Shown one piece after another: positions 21,578-35,703 of a DNA stretch of 64,000 nt. How positions within the stretch are numbered: the stretch's first letter is position 1; the number at the start of each line of letters is the position of its first letter. The stretch lies in the NCBI GenBank assembly GCA_944474755.1, contig OX104114.1, positions 30,093,220-30,157,219 on the forward strand, read 5' to 3'. The stretch comes from Limnoperna fortunei. Taxonomy: Eukaryota; Mollusca; Bivalvia; Mytilida; Modiolidae. Under the pieces are notes generated by a model. It searched no databases. It saw nothing but the letters and a program-made list of their open reading frames with translations, and was not told the origin of the DNA. The position numbers and the translations under genes were made by a program.

Positions 21578-23789
21578 AAGGCTTTCCACTTCCGAGTGGG
21601 AAGCCTTACTGTTATTCTTCTGTTTCTTATTATTATTCTTATTTTTTTCCGCCAAGTTTTCTTTTCCCATTATAAATTTTGTTTCGCGACATGTCGTAAA
21701 GACATTTTGTACTATGGATGTATAAGACATTACGCTTTCGCAGTTGACCCTGTCACACCGAACACTTGTTCTTTACGGAGTTATCTACCCTGTTACAGAA
21801 AAGATTGTGTGCAGATAAACTATGAAACCGTAAAAGATTTCGCAATAAAAGTTGTTGCAAAATGGTCAGCTATGGATTGCGACAATTTGTTACATATCGC
21901 GCAAAGTATTTTGACGACTCCTTGTAGGAGTTATTTCCCCTTATTTATTGGAAGTAAAATTTGTACCATTGTAACTCATGAACCAGAGGTGATATAGACT
22001 AGATATTTCACAGTTGGCCATCATTGACCTTGACCTTGAAAAAGGTCACAAGGTCAAAGGTCAAGGTCATGTTCTAATTTTTGACCCTTGGTTGTGTGCA
22101 GATCTTCTCCTTTACTATAATAGATAGAGAACTGAAACCTTTACCAAAATGTGTATCATATTAAGATCTTGAATCGTCACTTTTTTTATTTGACATTTTA
22201 TAAGAGTTGTCTCCCCTTAGACCAATAATATGCATTGTGAGTTACATTAGATCACTATATCTCAGTAACTATAACAGATATATACATGAAACCTTATATC
22301 ATTGGTCATCATTGACCTTGACCTTGAAAATGGACACAAGGTCAAAGGTCAAGGTCACGTTTGAAATTTTGACATTGTCTCGCCATCGCTATTCCCTTGA
22401 AACGGTAAAAGATAGGCAATAACTTGTAATAGGTAAAATGTCAACTTTCACCTTGACCTTGCCCAAGGTCACAAGGTCAAAGGTCAAGGTCACCTGGGTT
22501 TCAGTACAGCGACATGTGAATTTTTGTACCTTTGGATTCGCTTTGTTTTTTTAGCTTGCTACATGTCGCAATAAAATTTGGTGCCAGGCATGGGCAAAAA
22601 CATGGGGAATTTGAGGGTATTCCGCCAGCTTGCAAAAAATAAAAAGGGGGGGGGGGTGTTTCTAAGGGACCCCATAAGAATGTAGTGTGTAGATTTCATC
22701 CTAGACCACAGAGAATGGTGAAACAAAATGGACGCCAAATAGTTCGGGGATCGATGTCCTTGACTTGTCGCTACAGTAGAAATCATTCTGACGAACGATA
22801 CAAAAATTTCCAGGTCATGAAAGTTGAAGATAGGTTTTTCATGCAAAAATGGCGATTTTCAGAAAAACCATAAATCCTAGCCTTTTGAAAATGCCGCCAA
22901 TCGATTTAGAATGTCGATTTTACCCCAACCAAGTATCTCGGATGTGCATAAATGTCAACAAAATCGAAAATCGGCAGAAAAAATCAAATGTCAAGGCCCC
23001 ATCGGTACCCCCTAAATTTCAGCGGTTGAATGTTTGTGCATTGATAAATCCTTGAAATATACATCTGAATTATGTCTTCATGAGTTGTTCTAGCTGAAAC
23101 AAACATTTTTTCTACTTGATCATTTATTTTGAAATGCCATCGAGTGTCGTCCGGTATGCACGACTGCAGTATTTTACCGAGCAAAGAAACGGTTTCCCTA
23201 TTACAATGAATTGAAAGTAACATTCCTGTGAATTAAACTGTCAAAATAGCATCACTGTTGACCTCCTGAAAAGTCACCTTTTCAACAAAAAAAAAAAAAA
23301 AAAAAAAAAAAAAAACAACTTCGTGATAATATATAAAATTGTCACGTGACTTTAGTCGTTTCCACCAGTCAAATCAATGCGTTTTATTTGTATTTTATAA
23401 ATAAAAATCAAAGAATTTTCTGTCTTTCTTATTTATTTCATTGGTAAATACACGAAAACATTACAAAATGTCTTTGTATTTTAAATGTAGAAAACACATT
23501 GAAGGTATATATACGTCAAAATTTGACTTTCTGCATATCGTCTTCCGTGGTCCAGTGGTATCAACGAGGGCTGGCAAGATTGACATCGTCGGTTCGAGCC
23601 TAGGATGTGACATATGATTTTTGCATGGTTTTCTGCTACGTTTCACGTATATTTTATGCAGTTATGGTTTTTTATATAGAAAAAACAAAAAAAAAACTGA
23701 AATTTTTTTACGCCGCGGTGTAAAAAATGTCGATGGAAGTGGTAAGCCATGATTATTTGTGGCGAAGTCACAAATGAACCTATATTATT
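21578..23789 (+). repeat. A1 unit, 2,212 bp
   Basis: Same landmarks as the reference unit. The tRNA-like head is at 23541-23612. Confidence 0.95.
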
Positions 23790-26001
23790 AAGGCTTTCCA
23801 CTTCCGAGTGGGAAGCCTTACTGTTATTCTTCTGTTTCTTATTATTATTCTTATTTTTTTCCGCCAAGTTTTCTTTTCCCATTATAAATTTTGTTTCGCG
23901 ACATGTCGTAAAGACATTTTGTACTATGGATGTATAAGACATTACGCTTTCGCAGTTGACCCTGTCACACCGAACACTTGTTCTTTACGGAGTTATCTAC
24001 CCTGTTACAGAAAAGATTGTGTGCAGATAAACTATGAAACCGTAAAAGATTTCGCAATAAAAGTTGTTGCAAAATGGTCAGCTATGGATTGCGACAATTT
24101 GTTACATATCGCGCAAAGTATTTTGACGACTCCTTGTAGGAGTTATTTCCCCTTATTTATTGGAAGTAAAATTTGTACCATTGTAACTCATGAACCAGAG
24201 GTGATATAGACTAGATATTTCACAGTTGGCCATCATTGACCTTGACCTTGAAAAAGGTCACAAGGTCAAAGGTCAAGGTCATGTTCTAATTTTTGACCCT
24301 TGGTTGTGTGCAGATCTTCTCCTTTACTATAATAGATAGAGAACTGAAACCTTTACCAAAATGTGTATCATATTAAGATCTTGAATCGTCACTTTTTTTA
24401 TTTGACATTTTATAAGAGTTGTCTCCCCTTAGACCAATAATATGCATTGTGAGTTACATTAGATCACTATATCTCAGTAACTATAACAGATATATACATG
24501 AAACCTTATATCATTGGTCATCATTGACCTTGACCTTGAAAATGGACACAAGGTCAAAGGTCAAGGTCACGTTTGAAATTTTGACATTGTCTCGCCATCG
24601 CTATTCCCTTGAAACGGTAAAAGATAGGCAATAACTTGTAATAGGTAAAATGTCAACTTTCACCTTGACCTTGCCCAAGGTCACAAGGTCAAAGGTCAAG
24701 GTCACCTGGGTTTCAGTACAGCGACATGTGAATTTTTGTACCTTTGGATTCGCTTTGTTTTTTTAGCTTGCTACATGTCGCAATAAAATTTGGTGCCAGG
24801 CATGGGCAAAAACATGGGGAATTTGAGGGTATTCCGCCAGCTTGCAAAAAATAAAAAGGGGGGGGGGGTGTTTCTAAGGGACCCCATAAGAATGTAGTGT
24901 GTAGATTTCATCCTAGACCACAGAGAATGGTGAAACAAAATGGACGCCAAATAGTTCGGGGATCGATGTCCTTGACTTGTCGCTACAGTAGAAATCATTC
25001 TGACGAACGATACAAAAATTTCCAGGTCATGAAAGTTGAAGATAGGTTTTTCATGCAAAAATGGCGATTTTCAGAAAAACCATAAATCCTAGCCTTTTGA
25101 AAATGCCGCCAATCGATTTAGAATGTCGATTTTACCCCAACCAAGTATCTCGGATGTGCATAAATGTCAACAAAATCGAAAATCGGCAGAAAAAATCAAA
25201 TGTCAAGGCCCCATCGGTACCCCCTAAATTTCAGCGGTTGAATGTTTGTGCATTGATAAATCCTTGAAATATACATCTGAATTATGTCTTCATGAGTTGT
25301 TCTAGCTGAAACAAACATTTTTTCTACTTGATCATTTATTTTGAAATGCCATCGAGTGTCGTCCGGTATGCACGACTGCAGTATTTTACCGAGCAAAGAA
25401 ACGGTTTCCCTATTACAATGAATTGAAAGTAACATTCCTGTGAATTAAACTGTCAAAATAGCATCACTGTTGACCTCCTGAAAAGTCACCTTTTCAACAA
25501 AAAAAAAAAAAAAAAAAAAAAAAAAAACAACTTCGTGATAATATATAAAATTGTCACGTGACTTTAGTCGTTTCCACCAGTCAAATCAATGCGTTTTATT
25601 TGTATTTTATAAATAAAAATCAAAGAATTTTCTGTCTTTCTTATTTATTTCATTGGTAAATACACGAAAACATTACAAAATGTCTTTGTATTTTAAATGT
25701 AGAAAACACATTGAAGGTATATATACGTCAAAATTTGACTTTCTGCATATCGTCTTCCGTGGTCCAGTGGTATCAACGAGGGCTGGCAAGATTGACATCG
25801 TCGGTTCGAGCCTAGGATGTGACATATGATTTTTGCATGGTTTTCTGCTACGTTTCACGTATATTTTATGCAGTTATGGTTTTTTATATAGAAAAAACAA
25901 AAAAAAAACTGAAATTTTTTTACGCCGCGGTGTAAAAAATGTCGATGGAAGTGGTAAGCCATGATTATTTGTGGCGAAGTCACAAATGAACCTATATTAT
26001 T
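23790..26001 (+). repeat. A1 unit, 2,212 bp
   Basis: Same landmarks as the reference unit. The tRNA-like head is at 25753-25824. Confidence 0.95.
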
Positions 26002-28212
26002 AAGGCTTTCCACTTCCGAGTGGGAAGCCTTACTGTTATTCTTCTGTTTCTTATTATTATTCTTATTTTTTTCCGCCAAGTTTTCTTTTCCCATTATAAA
26101 TTTTGTTTCGCGACATGTCGTAAAGACATTTTGTACTATGGATGTATAAGACATTACGCTTTCGCAGTTGACCCTGTCACACCGAACACTTGTTCTTTAC
26201 GGAGTTATCTACCCTGTTACAGAAAAGATTGTGTGCAGATAAACTATGAAACCGTAAAAGATTTCGCAATAAAAGTTGTTGCAAAATGGTCAGCTATGGA
26301 TTGCGACAATTTGTTACATATCGCGCAAAGTATTTTGACGACTCCTTGTAGGAGTTATTTCCCCTTATTTATTGGAAGTAAAATTTGTACCATTGTAACT
26401 CATGAACCAGAGGTGATATAGACTAGATATTTCACAGTTGGCCATCATTGACCTTGACCTTGAAAAAGGTCACAAGGTCAAAGGTCAAGGTCATGTTCTA
26501 ATTTTTGACCCTTGGTTGTGTGCAGATCTTCTCCTTTACTATAATAGATAGAGAACTGAAACCTTTACCAAAATGTGTATCATATTAAGATCTTGAATCG
26601 TCACTTTTTTTATTTGACATTTTACAAGAGTTGTCTCCCCTTAGACCAATAATATGCATTGTGAGTTACATTAGATCACTATATCTCAGTAACTATAACA
26701 GATATATACATGAAACCTTATATCATTGGTCATCATTGACCTTGACCTTGAAAATGGACACAAGGTCAAAGGTCAAGGTCACGTTTGAAATTTTGACATT
26801 GTCTCGCCATCGCTATTCCCTTGAAACGGTAAAAGATAGGCAATAACTTGTAATAGGTAAAATGTCAACTTTCACCTTGACCTTGCCCAAGGTCACAAGG
26901 TCAAAGGTCAAGGTCACCTGGGTTTCAGTACAGCGACATGTGAATTTTTGTACCTTTGGATTCGCTTTGTTTTTTTAGCTTGCTACATGTCGCAATAAAA
27001 TTTGGTGCCAGGCATGGGCAAAAACATGGGGAATTTGAGGGTATTCCGCCAGCTTGCAAAAAATAAAAAGGGGGGGGGGTGTTTCTAAGGGACCCCATAA
27101 GAATGTAGTGTGTAGATTTCATCCTAGACCACAGAGAATGGTGAAACAAAATGGACGCCAAATAGTTCGGGGATCGATGTCCTTGACTTGTCGCTACAGT
27201 AGAAATCATTCTGACGAACGATACAAAAATTTCCAGGTCATGAAAGTTGAAGATAGGTTTTTCATGCAAAAATGGCGATTTTCAGAAAAACCATAAATCC
27301 TAGCCTTTTGAAAATGCCGCCAATCGATTTAGAATGTCGATTTTACCCCAACCAAGTATCTCGGATGTGCATAAATGTCAACAAAATCGAAAATCGGCAG
27401 AAAAAATCAAATGTCAAGGCCCCATCGGTACCCCCTAAATTTCAGCGGTTGAATGTTTGTGCATTGATAAATCCTTGAAATATACATCTGAATTATGTCT
27501 TCATGAGTTGTTCTAGCTGAAACAAACATTTTTTCTACTTGATCATTTATTTTGAAATGCCATCGAGTGTCGTCCGGTATGCACGACTGCAGTATTTTAC
27601 CGAGCAAAGAAACGGTTTCCCTATTACAATGAATTGAAAGTAACATTCCTGTGAATTAAACTGTCAAAATAGCATCACTGTTGACCTCCTGAAAAGTCAC
27701 CTTTTCAACAAAAAAAAAAAAAAAAAAAAAAAAAAAAACAACTTCGTGATAATATATAAAATTGTCACGTGACTTTAGTCGTTTCCACCAGTCAAATCAA
27801 TGCGTTTTATTTGTATTTTATAAATAAAAATCAAAGAATTTTCTGTCTTTCTTATTTATTTCATTGGTAAATACACGAAAACATTACAAAATGTCTTTGT
27901 ATTTTAAATGTAGAAAACACATTGAAGGTATATATACGTCAAAATTTGACTTTCTGCATATCGTCTTCCGTGGTCCAGTGGTATCAACGAGGGCTGGCAA
28001 GATTGACATCGTCGGTTCGAGCCTAGGATGTGACATATGATTTTTGCATGGTTTTCTGCTACGTTTCACGTATATTTTATGCAGTTATGGTTTTTTATAT
28101 AGAAAAAACAAAAAAAAAACTGAAATTTTTTTACGCCGCGGTGTAAAAAATGTCGATGGAAGTGGTAAGCCATGATTATTTGTGGCGAAGTCACAAATGA
28201 ACCTATATTATT
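26002..28212 (+). repeat. A1 unit, 2,211 bp, G10 variant
   Basis: G tract of 10 G (27070-27079) and a private T-to-C change at 26625 (TTTACAAGAG for TTTATAAGAG). The tRNA-like head is at 27964-28035. Confidence 0.95.
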
Positions 28213-28266
28213 AAGGCTTTCCACTTCCGAGTGGGAAGCCTTACTGTTATTCTTCTGTTTCTTATT

Positions 28267-29776
28267 AAGGCTTTCCACTTTCCAGTGGAAAGACTTATTG
28301 CATTTTGTCTGTTTCTTATTATTATTATTATTATTATTCTTATTATTCTTCCGCCAAGTTTTGTTATCCCATTATAAATTTTGTTTCGCGACATGTCGTA
28401 AAGACATTTTGTACTATGAATGTATGAGACATTACGCATTCGCAGTTAACCCTGTCACACCGAACACTTTTTCTTTACGGAGTTATTTCCCCTGTCATAA
28501 AAATCTTGTGTGCAGATAAACTTTTAAACCGTAAAAGATTTCGCAATGAAAGTTGTTGCAAAATGCTCAGCTATTGATCGCGACAATTTGTTACATATCG
28601 CGCAAAGTATTTTGACGACTCCTTGTAGGAGTTATTTCCCCTTATTTATTGGAAGTACATTTTGTACCATAGTAACTCATGAACCAGAGATGACAGTGAC
28701 TAGATATTTCACAGTTGGTCATCATTGACCTTGACCTTGAAAAAGGTCACAAGGTCAAAGGTCAAGGTCACATTCTAAATTTTGACACTGTGGTGTGTGC
28801 GATTCTCCTCCTGAACCATAAGAGATACAGAAATAAATCTTTTACCAAAATGTGTATCATATTAAGGTCTTGAAAGGTCACTATAAATGATTTGACTTTT
28901 GAAAGAGTTATCTCCCCTGGATCAATTAAATATAGTGTATATAGCGTTATCTCAGTAACTATGACAGATATTTATATGAAACCTTATATCATTAGTCATC
29001 ATTGACCTTGACCTTGAAATTGGACAAAAGGTCAAAGGTCAAGGTCACGTTTGAAATTTTGACATTATCTTGTCATCGCCATTTCTTTGAAACGGTAAAA
29101 GATAGCTTATAACTTATAACGGATAAAATGTCGGCCTCATAAATGCGCAACTTTTTTCTATTTAAAGGAAAAGGATTTGACTTCATCTTATAGGAGTTAT
29201 CTCCCATTACAACCATTGATATTTACTTTTTCATTGATAACTTATTAACTATTGATAGTAGAGGCATGGGGACTTCACCAAAGACCATTATAACCCTTGA
29301 CCTTGAAAATAGAAACAAGGTAAAAGGTCAAGGTCATCTTATAAATTTGTGTATTTATGATAAATACGCATTTCTTCATAATTATAAGACATATTGACAA
29401 AGGATCTTCACTGTTGGTCCTTTATTGACCCTCAGCATGGTCAAGGTCATTTTGACAACAGTCAAGGTCAAATAATATTTTTTGGAAATTCTTCTTTTTC
29501 GTGTATATAAAATGGTAAATACAAGTAAATGATTTGTTTTTAAAGCATTGAATATGCAAATATCAAACACTTGGTAGTCAAGGTCATTTATCACAATTAA
29601 CGTCCTATTTTTTTACCTTTTTTATTTCAAAAGATATACGAATGGTTTTTCTTTCGTTTGTTTATTTTGAAAAGAAGATTCAATTTCCATATAGCTAAAG
29701 TCAATGTCAAGGTCATTTATGCAATAAGTGGAAAGCCTCTCATTTGTTCGGTAGAACCAATGAACTTATATTTATT
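28267..29776 (+). mobile_element. B-family Helentron-like element, copy B1
   Basis: 5' hairpin AAGGCTTTCCACT / AGTGGAAAGACTT (one mismatch) around TTCC, then a long ATT run and CCGCCAAG. The 5' module reads TTCGCGACATGTCG. GGTCA cores follow at ~288-bp steps. Near the 3' end are AAGTGGAAAGCCTCTC, the ATTTGTTC/GAACCAAT stem-loop and the GAACTTATATTTATT end. B differs from D throughout (for example GTGGTGTGTGCGATTCTCC after core 1) and is a distinct family with the same 3' end. Confidence 0.75.
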
Positions 29777-31282
29777 AAGGCTTTCCACTTTCCGAGTGGA
29801 AAGCCTTCCTGTTATTTGTCTGTTTATTATTATTATTATTCTTTTTTTTCCGCCAAGTTTTCTTTTCCCATTATAAATTTTGTTTCGCGACATGTCGTAA
29901 AGACATTTTGTACTATGGATGTATGAGACATTACGCTTTCGCAGTTAACCCTGGCTCACCGAACACTTGTTCTTTACGGAGTTATCTCCCCTGTTACAGA
30001 AAAGCTTGTGTGCAGATAAACTATGAAACCGTAAAAGATTTCGCAATAAAACTTTTTGCAAAATGGTCAGCTATTGATCGCGACAATTTGTTACATATAG
30101 CGCAAAGTATTTTGACGACTCCTTGCAGGAGTTATTTCCCCTTATTTATTGGAAGTACATTTTGTAGCATTGTAACTCATGAACCAGAGGTGATATAGAC
30201 TAGATATTTCACAGTTGGTCATCATTGACCTTGACCTTGAAAAAGGTCACAAGGTCAAAGGTCAAGGTCATGTTCTAATTTTTGACCCTTTGTTGTGTGC
30301 AGATCTCCTCCTTTACTATAATAGATAGAGAACTGAAACCTTTACCAAAATGTGTATCATATTAAGATCTTGAATCGTCACTTTTTTATTTGACATTTTT
30401 ATAAGAGTTATCTCCCCTAGACCAATAAAATATATTGTGAATTACATTATATCACCATATCTCAGTTACTATAACAGATATTTATATGAAACCTTATATC
30501 ATTGGTCATCATTGACCTTGACCTTGAAAATGGACACAAGGTCAAAGGTCAAGGTCACGTTTGAAATTTTGACATTGTCTTGTCATCGCTATTGCATTGA
30601 AACGGTAAAAGATAAGCTATAAGATATAATGGATAAAATGTTGGTTTCATTAAGGCGCAACTTTTTTACATTTGGAGGGAAAGGATCCGACTTCATCTTA
30701 TAGGAGTTATCCCCCATTACTACCACTGATAATTAGGTTTTCATTAATTACTTATCAACTATTGATAGTAGAGGCATGGGGTCTTAACTATAGACCCGTA
30801 TGACCCTTGACCTTGAAAATAGAAACAAGGTCAAAGGTCAAGGTCATCTTATAAATTTTGGTATTTATGATCAATAGTCATTTCTTCATAATTATACGAC
30901 ATATTGACATAGGATCTGCACTATTTGTCCTTTATTGACCCTCAGCATGGTCAAGGTCATATTGACAGAAGTCAAGGTCAAAACATATTTTTCGGAAATT
31001 CAGCTTTTTCGTGTAAATTAAATGGTAAATCTTAATAAATGCTTTGTTTTTTAAGCATTAAGTATGCAAATATCAAAAACTTGCTGATCAAGAACATTTA
31101 TGTCAATTAACGTCCTATTTTTTTACCTTTTTTATTTCGAAAGATAGCCGAATGGTTTTTCTTTCGTGTGTTTATTTTGAAAAGAAAAGTCAATTTCCAT
31201 AAACCAAAGTCAATGTCAAGGTCATTTTTGCGATAAGTGGAAAGCCTCTCATTTGTTCGGTAGAACCAATGAACTTATATTT
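29777..31282 (+). mobile_element. D-family Helentron-like element, copy D3
   Basis: Starts immediately after the B1 end at TTATT|AAGG, with no intervening host sequence. Nearly identical to D2 (roughly 0.7% different by the changes I noticed). Same core layout and 3' end. Confidence 0.75.
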
Positions 31283-33437
31283 ATTCTTATTTTTTTCCGC
31301 CAAGTTTTCTTTTCCCATTATAAATTTTGTTTCGCGACATGTCGTAAAGACATTTTGTACTATGGATGTATAAGACATTACGCTTTCGCAGTTGACCCTG
31401 TCACACCGAACACTTGTTCTTTACGGAGTTATCTACCCTGTTACAGAAAAGATTGTGTGCAGATAAACTATGAAACCGTAAAAGATTTCGCAATAAAAGT
31501 TGTTGCAAAATGGTCAGCTATGGATTGCGACAATTTGTTACATATCGCGCAAAGTATTTTGACGACTCCTTGTAGGAGTTATTTCCCCTTATTTATTGGA
31601 AGTAAAATTTGTACCATTGTAACTCATGAACCAGAGGTGATATAGACTAGATATTTCACAGTTGGCCATCATTGACCTTGACCTTGAAAAAGGTCACAAG
31701 GTCAAAGGTCAAGGTCATGTTCTAATTTTTGACCCTTGGTTGTGTGCAGATCTTCTCCTTTACTATAATAGATAGAGAACTGAAACCTTTACCAAAATGT
31801 GTATCATATTAAGATCTTGAATCGTCACTTTTTTTATTTGACATTTTATAAGAGTTGTCTCCCCTTAGACCAATAATATGCATTGTGAGTTACATTAGAT
31901 CACTATATCTCAGTAACTATAACAGATATATACATGAAACCTTATATCATTGGTCATCATTGACCTTGACCTTGAAAATGGACACAAGGTCAAAGGTCAA
32001 GGTCACGTTTGAAATTTTGACATTGTCTCGCCATCGCTATTCCCTTGAAACGGTAAAAGATAGGCAATAACTTGTAATAGGTAAAATGTCAACTTTCACC
32101 TTGACCTTGCCCAAGGTCACAAGGTCAAAGGTCAAGGTCACCTGGGTTTCAGTACAGCGACATGTGAATTTTTGTACCTTTGGATTCGCTTTGTTTTTTT
32201 AGCTTGCTACATGTCGCAATAAAATTTGGTGCCAGGCATGGGCAAAAACATGGGGAATTTGAGGGTATTCCGCCAGCTTGCAAAAAATAAAAAGGGGGGG
32301 GGGGGTGTTTCTAAGGGACCCCATAAGAATGTAGTGTGTAGATTTCATCCTAGACCACAGAGAATGGTGAAACAAAATGGACGCCAAATAGTTCGGGGAT
32401 CGATGTCCTTGACTTGTCGCTACAGTAGAAATCATTCTGACGAACGATACAAAAATTTCCAGGTCATGAAAGTTGAAGATAGGTTTTTCATGCAAAAATG
32501 GCGATTTTCAGAAAAACCATAAATCCTAGCCTTTTGAAAATGCCGCCAATCGATTTAGAATGTCGATTTTACCCCAACCAAGTATCTCGGATGTGCATAA
32601 ATGTCAACAAAATCGAAAATCGGCAGAAAAAATCAAATGTCAAGGCCCCATCGGTACCCCCTAAATTTCAGCGGTTGAATGTTTGTGCATTGATAAATCC
32701 TTGAAATATACATCTGAATTATGTCTTCATGAGTTGTTCTAGCTGAAACAAACATTTTTTCTACTTGATCATTTATTTTGAAATGCCATCGAGTGTCGTC
32801 CGGTATGCACGACTGCAGTATTTTACCGAGCAAAGAAACGGTTTCCCTATTACAATGAATTGAAAGTAACATTCCTGTGAATTAAACTGTCAAAATAGCA
32901 TCACTGTTGACCTCCTGAAAAGTCACCTTTTCAACAAAAAAAAAAAAAAAAAAAAAAAAAAAACAACTTCGTGATAATATATAAAATTGTCACGTGACTT
33001 TAGTCGTTTCCACCAGTCAAATCAATGCGTTTTATTTGTATTTTATAAATAAAAATCAAAGAATTTTCTGTCTTTCTTATTTATTTCATTGGTAAATACA
33101 CGAAAACATTACAAAATGTCTTTGTATTTTAAATGTAGAAAACACATTGAAGGTATATATACGTCAAAATTTGACTTTCTGCATATCGTCTTCCGTGGTC
33201 CAGTGGTATCAACGAGGGCTGGCAAGATTGACATCGTCGGTTCGAGCCTAGGATGTGACATATGATTTTTGCATGGTTTTCTGCTACGTTTCACGTATAT
33301 TTTATGCAGTTATGGTTTTTTATATAGAAAAAACAAAAAAAAAACTGAAATTTTTTTACGCCGCGGTGTAAAAAATGTCGATGGAAGTGGTAAGCCATGA
33401 TTATTTGTGGCGAAGTCACAAATGAACCTATATTATT

Positions 33438-35649
33438 AAGGCTTTCCACTTCCGAGTGGGAAGCCTTACTGTTATTCTTCTGTTTCTTATTATTATTCTT
33501 ATTTTTTTCCGCCAAGTTTTCTTTTCCCATTATAAATTTTGTTTCGCGACATGTCGTAAAGACATTTTGTACTATGGATGTATAAGACATTACGCTTTCG
33601 CAGTTGACCCTGTCACACCGAACACTTGTTCTTTACGGAGTTATCTACCCTGTTACAGAAAAGATTGTGTGCAGATAAACTATGAAACCGTAAAAGATTT
33701 CGCAATAAAAGTTGTTGCAAAATGGTCAGCTATGGATTGCGACAATTTGTTACATATCGCGCAAAGTATTTTGACGACTCCTTGTAGGAGTTATTTCCCC
33801 TTATTTATTGGAAGTAAAATTTGTACCATTGTAACTCATGAACCAGAGGTGATATAGACTAGATATTTCACAGTTGGCCATCATTGACCTTGACCTTGAA
33901 AAAGGTCACAAGGTCAAAGGTCAAGGTCATGTTCTAATTTTTGACCCTTGGTTGTGTGCAGATCTTCTCCTTTACTATAATAGATAGAGAACTGAAACCT
34001 TTACCAAAATGTGTATCATATTAAGATCTTGAATCGTCACTTTTTTTATTTGACATTTTATAAGAGTTGTCTCCCCTTAGACCAATAATATGCATTGTGA
34101 GTTACATTAGATCACTATATCTCAGTAACTATAACAGATATATACATGAAACCTTATATCATTGGTCATCATTGACCTTGACCTTGAAAATGGACACAAG
34201 GTCAAAGGTCAAGGTCACGTTTGAAATTTTGACATTGTCTCGCCATCGCTATTCCCTTGAAACGGTAAAAGATAGGCAATAACTTGTAATAGGTAAAATG
34301 TCAACTTTCACCTTGACCTTGCCCAAGGTCACAAGGTCAAAGGTCAAGGTCACCTGGGTTTCAGTACAGCGACATGTGAATTTTTGTACCTTTGGATTCG
34401 CTTTGTTTTTTTAGCTTGCTACATGTCGCAATAAAATTTGGTGCCAGGCATGGGCAAAAACATGGGGAATTTGAGGGTATTCCGCCAGCTTGCAAAAAAT
34501 AAAAAGGGGGGGGGGGTGTTTCTAAGGGACCCCATAAGAATGTAGTGTGTAGATTTCATCCTAGACCACAGAGAATGGTGAAACAAAATGGACGCCAAAT
34601 AGTTCGGGGATCGATGTCCTTGACTTGTCGCTACAGTAGAAATCATTCTGACGAACGATACAAAAATTTCCAGGTCATGAAAGTTGAAGATAGGTTTTTC
34701 ATGCAAAAATGGCGATTTTCAGAAAAACCATAAATCCTAGCCTTTTGAAAATGCCGCCAATCGATTTAGAATGTCGATTTTACCCCAACCAAGTATCTCG
34801 GATGTGCATAAATGTCAACAAAATCGAAAATCGGCAGAAAAAATCAAATGTCAAGGCCCCATCGGTACCCCCTAAATTTCAGCGGTTGAATGTTTGTGCA
34901 TTGATAAATCCTTGAAATATACATCTGAATTATGTCTTCATGAGTTGTTCTAGCTGAAACAAACATTTTTTCTACTTGATCATTTATTTTGAAATGCCAT
35001 CGAGTGTCGTCCGGTATGCACGACTGCAGTATTTTACCGAGCAAAGAAACGGTTTCCCTATTACAATGAATTGAAAGTAACATTCCTGTGAATTAAACTG
35101 TCAAAATAGCATCACTGTTGACCTCCTGAAAAGTCACCTTTTCAACAAAAAAAAAAAAAAAAAAAAAAAAAAAAACAACTTCGTGATAATATATAAAATT
35201 GTCACGTGACTTTAGTCGTTTCCACCAGTCAAATCAATGCGTTTTATTTGTATTTTATAAATAAAAATCAAAGAATTTTCTGTCTTTCTTATTTATTTCA
35301 TTGGTAAATACACGAAAACATTACAAAATGTCTTTGTATTTTAAATGTAGAAAACACATTGAAGGTATATATACGTCAAAATTTGACTTTCTGCATATCG
35401 TCTTCCGTGGTCCAGTGGTATCAACGAGGGCTGGCAAGACTGACATCGTCGGTTCGAGCCTAGGATGTGACATATGATTTTTGCATGGTTTTCTGCTACG
35501 TTTCACGTATATTTTATGCAGTTATGGTTTTTTATATAGAAAAAACAAAAAAAAAACTGAAATTTTTTTACGCCGCGGTGTAAAAAATGTCGATGGAAGT
35601 GGTAAGCCATGATTATTTGTGGCGAAGTCACAAATGAACCTATATTATT
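33438..35649 (+). repeat. A1 unit, 2,212 bp, with one A2-type base
   Basis: Matches A1 except for C at 35440 inside the tRNA-like head (35401-35472), where other A1 units have T and all A2 units have C. Confidence 0.94.
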
Positions 35650-35703
35650 AAGGCTTTCCACTTCCGAGTGGGAAGCCTTACTGTTATTCTTCTGTTTCTT
35701 ATT

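Larger units (their letters stand above)
28213..33437 (+). repeat. A1 unit carrying two tandem insertions (B then D)
   Basis: The 5' end (28213-28266) is followed by a B element, directly by a D element, and the unit resumes at 31283. The G tract is 12 G, the A tract 28 A (32936-32963), and the tRNA-like head is at 33189-33260. Confidence 0.94.
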
